Assembly (NCBI GenBank): GCA_013361335.1
Contig: JABFYH010000185.1
Location: forward strand, 1-36,763
Reading direction: 5' to 3'
DNA: 36,763 bases
DNA from: Gemmatimonadaceae bacterium
GTDB lineage: Bacteria > Gemmatimonadota > Gemmatimonadetes > Gemmatimonadales > Gemmatimonadaceae
A model generated the notes under the pieces. It did no database searches and was not told the origin of the DNA. It saw nothing but the letters and a program-made list of their open reading frames with translations. Positions within the stretch are counted from its first letter, which is position 1. Every line of letters starts with the position of its first letter. Of this stretch, positions 32,388 to 36,763 are shown one piece after another. The position numbers and the translations under genes are program-made.

Positions 32388-33020
32388 ATGCGTGCCCCGA
32401 TAGTCATTCTGGCGCTGGTCGCCTCCCCGCTGATCGCCGACGTCTCGGCGCAGGGGAACTCGAACAAGGCGAAGCCCAACAAGAAGGACGAGTGCCTCAT
32501 GCCTGGCCTGCGGAAGGGCCATGAGGCGGTGGACTGGCTGCTGAAGCACTTCGACGGAAAGAATTGCGCCCCGGCTCCGGCTCCGGCGCCGACGCCGATT
32601 CCGGCGCCGACCCCGACGCCGACCCAGACCCCTGACCCGACGCCGGCCCCGGCACCGGCCCCCGCGCCGGCCCCGGCGCCTTCCGGCCCGCTCGGCTCGA
32701 TCTCGGGTATCGTGTTCGACGACAACGATTGGAGCGGCATGCCGGACCCCGGCGAGGTTCGCCTGTCGGGCTGGACGGTGCAGCTGTTCTCGAACGGCAT
32801 CGTCGTGAAGTCCACCACGACGAACGCCAACGGCGAGTACTCGTTCAGCGACGTTCCGGCGGGCAACTACATGCTCTGCACCGTGGTGCAGGCCGGCTAC
32901 AAGGAGATCCCCGGACAGGGCGACGTCGACTGCGCGACCGGTCGCGGCTACAACGTGTCGATCGACGTCGGTATCGTGCTGTGGGAAGGGCTGATGTTCC
33001 GCTACAACGCGATCCCTTGA
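32388..33020 (+). CDS. Secreted protein with Pro/Ala linker and CnaB/SdrD-B-like domain
   Basis: 210 residues from ATG 32388 with an AGGAG site. Cleavable signal peptide ending VSA-Q (about residue 21). Residues 22-60 are Lys-rich (seven Lys) with Cys36 and Cys60. A long APAP/TPTP linker (61-98) follows, then a CnaB-type Ig-like domain (about 103-200): GSISGIVFDDNDWSGMPDPGEVRLSGWTVQLFSNG, TTTNANGEYSFSDVPAGNYML. The domain is common in surface adhesins. No lipobox, LPxTG or sorting motif is seen, so it is secreted or loosely attached. It is divergent from the lysyl oxidase gene and ends at the hairpin at 33048. Confidence 0.85.
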   Translation: MRAPIVILALVASPLIADVSAQGNSNKAKPNKKDECLMPGLRKGHEAVDWLLKHFDGKNCAPAPAPAPTPIPAPTPTPTQTPDPTPAPAPAPAPAPAPSGPLGSISGIVFDDNDWSGMPDPGEVRLSGWTVQLFSNGIVVKSTTTNANGEYSFSDVPAGNYMLCTVVQAGYKEIPGQGDVDCATGRGYNVSIDVGIVLWEGLMFRYNAIP

Positions 33021-33047
33021 TCGCATAAGTAGTTGGCACTGAACGCT

Positions 33048-33080
33048 CGAAGGGCTCCGGCGATCCGCCGGGGCCCTTCG
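33048..33080 (+). terminator. Hairpin terminator after the CnaB gene
   Basis: A 15-bp stem CGAAGGGCTCCGGCG (33048-33062) with CGCCGGGGCCCTTCG (33066-33080), one G-U pair, loop ATC. No U tract. Its outer stem resembles the hairpin at 8572-8606. Confidence 0.65.
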
Positions 33081-33202
33081 TGCATCGGCCCCTCGTGCGC
33101 CCGTGAACCGTACCGCCCTGTTCGGAACGGACCTTGCCGACCCTTCCACCATTTTCCGGTGCCCTTCCGTGCACCGGTCGCTCACTCGTCCGCGGTGACT
33201 TC

Positions 33203-33844
33203 GTGCCGGCCAGAACGTTCGAGGACTCGGCGGGAACGGTGTGGGAGGTGTTCGAGGTCCAGCGCTCGTCACACAAGGCACAGGCGGTGACGGCTGGTCT
33301 CGAGCGCGGGTGGCTGGCGTTCATCTCGAGCGACCAGAAGCGCCGCCTCGCGCCCTATCCCACCGACTGGCGCACGGCCGACGACGCCGAGCTCGAGCGC
33401 CTGTGCGGCACCGCTCGCGCGGCGCGCCCGACTGGCTTTCCCCTGGAGTCGCATCCGTCCGAAGGGAGCGGCGCCGACGGCGCGCCCCGCGCACGCGTGC
33501 CGCGCATTCGTCCGGCACGCACGGCCATGCCGGCAACGCAGGAAACGGCGGCATCGCCGGCACCGTCGGCATCGACCGACTTCGGCGACCTGCCGATCGC
33601 GATCTCGGCCAGCAGCGAGGATTCCGTGGAAGACACCGTCCGCGCCTTCGCCCACCAGGCGCGGGCGCGCGGGCTGCCCGCCATCGAGGCGATGGTGCGG
33701 CTCAAGACGTTGCTCACCCGCGTCTACACGGAACCTCGTTCGCCCGCACGCGACCTGCACTCGGTGCGGCGCTGGTTCGTGGAGGCCTACTACTTCGAGC
33801 GGAACATCGAGTCGGGGCAGGAAGCGCCGGATCAGTCGCGGTAG
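33203..33844 (+). CDS. Hypothetical protein, Pro/Ser-rich centre
   Basis: 213 residues if started at GTG 33203 (MPARTFEDSAGTVWEVFEVQ); an alternative TTG start at 33134 adds 23 residues without a better ribosome site. The N-terminal ~70 residues form a compact domain (WEVFEVQRSSHKAQAV, LERGWLAFISSDQKRRLAPYPTDW). A low-complexity Pro/Ala/Ser/Arg stretch follows (about 75-135), then a helical C-terminus (DTVRAFAHQARARGLPAIEAMVRLKTLLTRVY, then SVRRWFVEAYYFERN). No family recognised. The stop overlaps the tail of the convergent HNH gene by 13 bp. Confidence 0.7.
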   Translation: MPARTFEDSAGTVWEVFEVQRSSHKAQAVTAGLERGWLAFISSDQKRRLAPYPTDWRTADDAELERLCGTARAARPTGFPLESHPSEGSGADGAPRARVPRIRPARTAMPATQETAASPAPSASTDFGDLPIAISASSEDSVEDTVRAFAHQARARGLPAIEAMVRLKTLLTRVYTEPRSPARDLHSVRRWFVEAYYFERNIESGQEAPDQSR

Positions 33845-34314
33845 GGCGAGTCGTGGTAGGGTGACTCGCCGTCGTCCGGCAGCAGATCGTCGAAGGAGTC
33901 CTTCACGCGTGGCCCCGCACCGTTCGAGGGCACCAGCCCGCGCACGAGATCCACGAGCATGGGGCTCAGATGCGCGCCATACCGCAGCAGCACGGCGGCG
34001 CGCTCGCGCTTGCGCAGCAGGAAGGCCAGGATCGGCATGTCCGCCTTCGCGCCGTTGCAGTCCTCACAGGCGAGCACCAGGTTGTCGCGCCGATCGTAGG
34101 CGGTCTGCCCGCGCCGAGGCGTCACGTGGTCGAGCGTGACGCTGCCCGGCGTGACGCGCCGGCCGCAGTACGCGCACACCGGCCCATGCTGCGCGATCAG
34201 CCACCGCTTGGTCTCGGCGTACGCGGTGCGGCTCGTCGACGAAGAGGTCAGCTGCGGCGTCGCCGTGCCGCGTCCACGGCGGCGCGCGGGTCGTTTTTTT
34301 CGTGGTGTCGTCAC
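33832..34314 (-). CDS. HNH endonuclease
   Basis: 160 residues from GTG 34314; a GTG at 34398 would add 28 residues, and neither has a clear ribosome site. After a basic N-terminus (RKKRPARRRGRG) comes a textbook HNH domain (about 45-100): CAYCGRRVTPGSVTLDHVTPRRGQTAYDRRDNLVLACEDCNGAKADM. It has two CxxC zinc pairs, the catalytic His in LDH and the Asn in DNLV. Such proteins range from restriction-like to mobile-element nucleases; no partner gene is near, so the role is open. C-terminal ~60 residues are basic/helical then acidic. Confidence 0.83.
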   Translation of the reverse strand: MTTPRKKRPARRRGRGTATPQLTSSSTSRTAYAETKRWLIAQHGPVCAYCGRRVTPGSVTLDHVTPRRGQTAYDRRDNLVLACEDCNGAKADMPILAFLLRKRERAAVLLRYGAHLSPMLVDLVRGLVPSNGAGPRVKDSFDDLLPDDGESPYHDSPYRD

Positions 34315-34511
34315 GTCGTCGAAAGCGGGAATCCCGGTCGTGTGCCAGCGATGAAATCTACATCCGGCACCCTTCTCCCGTTCTGCGGGGTACAGCACGG
34401 CGGCCGGCCAGCGACGCGCGTGACGGAGTGGCGTCGCGGAAGGTTCGGCAGTAGTCTCAGAGAGTGGGGCTGCGGCCTCGTCCTCATCACCCGGCGCGAC
34501 GGAGCGTGGGC

Positions 34512-35480
34512 GTGCGGATCATCCCGGTCGTCATAGTCGCGGCGCTTGCCGCGTCGGCGTGCCATCGTGGCGCCTCGTCACCGGGGAGCTCCTTCGCTGG
34601 CGCGTCGCTGCTCACGCCGCTCTCCGAGGCGGAAGAGGCGCACGACGCACTGCTCCGCGCGGACCTTGGCCGGGCCGACTCCGTGACCCGTCTCGGCTTC
34701 GCCTCCGGCTTCGCGAGCAATTTCGCGACGGACGTGGTCTACCTCCGAGGTGGGCTGCCGATCGTGCGCGGCCGCGATGCGGCGACGACGATCGTGCGGG
34801 CGGAATCACTGGCCGCCGGGACCGCGGTACGCTGGCAGCCGGTCCGGGCGGAGGCCAGCGCCGACGGACGCAGCGGCTACAGCTACGGGTACACGATCCT
34901 GAGCATGCCTGCCGCGGCGGGCGCGACGCCGGCGATTCGCGTCGACCGCTACATCTCCTTCTGGCGCCGGGACAGCACGGCGTGGCGCATCGCTGCGTAC
35001 GCGGAGACGTACGGCGCGCCGCCGCCGCCGCTCGCGCTGCCGGTGGCGGCAGCGGGCGCGGCGGTCAGCGACCTGCCGATGCTGCGCACGCGTGGACCGC
35101 TCGAGCAGGTCCGTGCCGCCGACACGGCGTTCTCGGCGTTGGCACAGCGCGTCGGAACCGGCCGCGCCTTCGGCGACTTCGCGGCCGAGAACGCGCAGAT
35201 CTTCTCCACGCCCGGTGAGTTCATCACGGGGCCGAACGCGATCAGCGAATCGTTCGGCCCCTCGGGATCGAGCGGCGCGCTCGTCTGGCATCCAGTGGCC
35301 GGCGGCGTTGCCGAATCCGGCGATCTCGGATTTACCGTCGGCAACGCCGTCTTCACCGGACTGCGCGAGGACGGAGGGCAGGTGGTCCGCTACTCGAAGT
35401 ATCTCACGGTGTGGAAGAAGCAGCACGACGGTCGCTGGCGCTACGTGGTAGATGGCGGAAGCGCACGCCCGAACCAGTAG
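34512..35480 (+). CDS. Lipoprotein with two NTF2/DUF4440-like domains
   Basis: 322 residues from GTG 34512, with a GGAG site 8 nt upstream. Signal peptide with lipobox LAASAC (about Cys17). Two SnoaL/DUF4440-type alpha+beta domains follow (about 40-180 and 195-320). Each has the helix-strand start (LRADLGRADSVTRLGFASGFASNFATDVVYL; ADTAFSALAQRVGTGRAFGDFAAENAQIF) and closing strands (DRYISFWRRDSTAWRIAAY; SKYLTVWKKQHDGRWRYVVDGG). Function unknown; family members include small-molecule-binding or enzymatic proteins. The gap to the next gene is 195 bp. Confidence 0.78.
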   Translation: MRIIPVVIVAALAASACHRGASSPGSSFAGASLLTPLSEAEEAHDALLRADLGRADSVTRLGFASGFASNFATDVVYLRGGLPIVRGRDAATTIVRAESLAAGTAVRWQPVRAEASADGRSGYSYGYTILSMPAAAGATPAIRVDRYISFWRRDSTAWRIAAYAETYGAPPPPLALPVAAAGAAVSDLPMLRTRGPLEQVRAADTAFSALAQRVGTGRAFGDFAAENAQIFSTPGEFITGPNAISESFGPSGSSGALVWHPVAGGVAESGDLGFTVGNAVFTGLREDGGQVVRYSKYLTVWKKQHDGRWRYVVDGGSARPNQ

Positions 35481-35595
35481 GCGCGCACGTCGTCGTAATG
35501 AAGCGATACGGCGTCGTCACGCGCCGATACGCGCCGGCATCGCACGTACAGCCGAGTCTCCCGGCTAACTGACGTTCGCGCAACGAGTTGGTGTC

Positions 35596-35637
35596 GACAT
35601 CGGCCGCGCCGCATTCCTTGCGGTAGCGGCCGATGTC
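35596..35637 (+). terminator. Perfect hairpin before the CHRD gene
   Basis: GACATCGGCCGC (35596-35607) pairs with GCGGCCGATGTC (35626-35637), with an inner CCGCA/TGCGG stem. No U tract. It lies 115 nt after the previous stop and 38 nt before ATG 35676, so it may end the former transcript or be a leader structure of the CHRD mRNA. Confidence 0.55.
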
Positions 35638-35675
35638 GCTCGACCACCTCGCCCACCGTCGGACCAGGGGACCCA

Positions 35676-36161
35676 ATGCGCGTACGCCTTCTCGCCAGTG
35701 CCGCGATCCTCACCGCCGTCGGCGGTGGCTTTCTCGCCTGCAACGACTCCAGCACCGCACCGACCAGCACGACGTACGTCGCCACGTTGAGCGGTGCGAA
35801 CGAGAAGCCCAACCCGGTGACGACGCCGGCGACCGGAACGGCCACGTACACGCTCACCGGCAACACGCTGACGTACACGATCACGGTCACCGGGCTCACC
35901 TCCAACGCGACGATGTCGCACATCCACGTCGGGTCGAGCGCGGTGGCCGGTCCGATCGTGGTGCCGTACACGGTGTACGCGATCCAGAACGGGCTCGTCA
36001 CGACCGGCTCGATCGATCTCACGAACCCCGTCGCGAGCGGCGCGAACACGATCTCCGGCGATTCGCTGAAGGTGCTGCTCAACAACGGCAATGCGTACAC
36101 GAACGTGCACACCTCCAACTTCCCCGCGGGCGAGATTCGCGGACAGATCATCAAGCAGTAG
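35676..36161 (+). CDS. CHRD-domain lipoprotein
   Basis: 161 residues from ATG 35676 with an AGGGG site. Signal peptide with lipobox GGGFLAC (Cys22). The CHRD domain (about 33-160) has TYVATLSGANEKPNPVTTPATGTATYTL, SHIHVGSSAVAGPIVV and the hallmark end NAYTNVHTSNFPAGEIRGQI. CHRD domains, first seen in chordin, occur in many bacterial secreted proteins of unknown role. Length and motifs are standard. Confidence 0.93.
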   Translation: MRVRLLASAAILTAVGGGFLACNDSSTAPTSTTYVATLSGANEKPNPVTTPATGTATYTLTGNTLTYTITVTGLTSNATMSHIHVGSSAVAGPIVVPYTVYAIQNGLVTTGSIDLTNPVASGANTISGDSLKVLLNNGNAYTNVHTSNFPAGEIRGQIIKQ

Positions 36162-36229
36162 ACGTCGCAGACTGCCGCGCCTCGGAGGCCTGTACGGCGT
36201 TCGGACCGAGGTAACTGGGGCGGCGGGCG

Positions 36230-36259
36230 CAGGGTCGGCGATCTCGGTCGCCGGCCCTG
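36230..36259 (+). terminator. Hairpin after the CHRD gene
   Basis: CAGGGTCGGCGA (36230-36241) pairs with TCGCCGGCCCTG (36248-36259), one G-U pair, loop TCTCGG. No U tract. It lies 68 nt past the CHRD stop. Confidence 0.55.
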
Positions 36260-36281
36260 TGTCGCATGTGCATCTGCGACA
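36260..36281 (+). promoter_or_regulatory. Inverted repeat TGTCGCA-N8-TGCGACA
   Basis: A perfect dyad (36260-36266/36275-36281) starts right after the hairpin, 110 bp before the ferritin-like gene. It shares the TCGCA/TGCGA half-site with the palindromes at 32219-32252. Confidence 0.4.
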
Positions 36282-36391
36282 GCGAGATCGCGCATGGCAC
36301 CGGACCTGCCTTCCACCGGCGCCGAGGTCGACGACCGCTGGCCCCGTCGCCTCGTGTGTCCTGGGCTGGTACCATGGGAGGGGAGGGGAAG

Positions 36392-36763
36392 ATGCCCGAG
36401 AGCAAGGAGCTCGTCATCCGCAGCGGCGACCAGCTGCTGCAGCCGACTACGCGCAGGCGGTTTCTCGGCCTGCTCGCCGTCGGCGGGTCGGTCCTCATGC
36501 TGCCGTCGGTGTTCACGGCGTGCCACGACGACGACAGCATCACGGATCCATTCACCGATCCGAGTCGCTACCGGCTCGATCTGTCCAACGATACCGGCAT
36601 CCTGAACTACGCCTATGCGTTGGAGCAGCTCGAGGCGGCGTTCTATACAGCCGCGGTGACGTCGGCCGGGTTCGCGGCGCTGAGCACGGCGGAGAAGGAA
36701 GTGTTGCAGGACCTCCAGAAGCACGAGGTCATCCACCGCGAGTTCTTCAAGCAGGTGCTCGGC
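36392..36763 (+). CDS. Ferritin-like domain protein (3' end outside window)
   Basis: 124 residues visible from ATG 36392, which has a strong GGAGGGGAGGGGAAG just before it. The N-terminus has a Tat-like signal (TTRRRFLGLLAVGGSVLMLPSVF, about residues 18-40), then TACHDDD and an acidic stretch. NDTGILNYAYALEQLEAAFYTAAV and LQDLQKHEVIHREFFKQVLG match the start of Ferritin_2-type (desiccation-related) domains: the E of LEQLEAAFY and the ExxH of KHEVIHREF are the expected di-iron ligands. Exported before folding, which fits a metal-loaded protein. The frame runs off the window. Confidence 0.85.
   Translation, partial: MPESKELVIRSGDQLLQPTTRRRFLGLLAVGGSVLMLPSVFTACHDDDSITDPFTDPSRYRLDLSNDTGILNYAYALEQLEAAFYTAAVTSAGFAALSTAEKEVLQDLQKHEVIHREFFKQVLG

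Noticed and set aside
32571-32690. GC-rich short tandem repeat as a non-coding element
   Set aside because: It is in frame and encodes the Ala/Pro and Thr/Pro linker of the CnaB protein.

Overview
The window is very GC-rich (roughly 70%), densely coded chromosomal DNA. Secreted products are mostly lipoproteins. Arg/Ala-rich proteins, CHRD, KGG and lysyl-oxidase-like proteins, GntR-type regulators and many family-unknown lipoproteins together suggest a member of the Gemmatimonadota. This is an inference from style and gene content; no rRNA or marker gene is present to prove it. I see no phage, insertion sequence, integrase or CRISPR array.

Layout. 1-4027 (+): a four-gene operon with 4-bp overlaps or gaps, made of two FtsX-type ABC permeases, their ATPase and an AttH/CrtC-like protein joined to a permease-like membrane anchor (AttEFGH-type system). 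4089-8524: a glycine-zipper protein (-), then DUF72, SURF1 and a long acyl-CoA dehydrogenase (+). 8645-12899 (-): an envelope/metal cluster read right to left: HMA metal chaperone, Spy-like lipoprotein, MgtE Mg2+ channel, EamA transporter, second HMA chaperone, OmpA-like lipoprotein. 13221-15355 (+): a beta-hydroxyacid dehydrogenase overlapping a class-V aminotransferase. 15359-16627 (-): a GH-like DUF4015 lipoprotein. 16734-19241 (+): lipoprotein, hotdog thioesterase, DUF2203 and a small unknown protein. 19252-20181 (-): RNase Z. 20441-24047 (+): a KGG stress protein and a beta-propeller/gamma-glutamyltransferase fusion. 24106-26526 (-): a threonine-dehydratase-like enzyme and a class II CPD photolyase. 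26736-28240 (+): tRNA-Ala(CGC) and a GntR-type regulator. 28253-30152 (-): a GAF protein and an unknown lipoprotein. 30316-30705 (+): tRNA-Gln(CTG) and a four-Cys mini-protein. 30754-31952 (-): a YHS protein and a lysyl oxidase lipoprotein. 32388-36763: a CnaB-type secreted protein, an unknown protein, an HNH nuclease (-), a double NTF2/DUF4440-like lipoprotein, a CHRD lipoprotein and the start of a ferritin-like protein.

Themes. Much of the window serves the cell envelope. Metal handling recurs: two HMA chaperones, MgtE, YHS, copper-dependent lysyl oxidase, a SURF1 heme-copper oxidase factor and a ferritin-like protein. Several genes carry a TANNNT -10-like box only 5-8 nt before ATG, which points to leaderless transcripts. 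The most unusual items are the lysyl oxidase lipoprotein facing a Lys-rich secreted CnaB protein across a 435-bp region with palindromes, the propeller-GGT fusion, the AttH-permease fusion whose last codons form a bidirectional terminator, and a strong tRNA promoter followed at once by a terminator-like hairpin. No single system here can be declared new from sequence alone.
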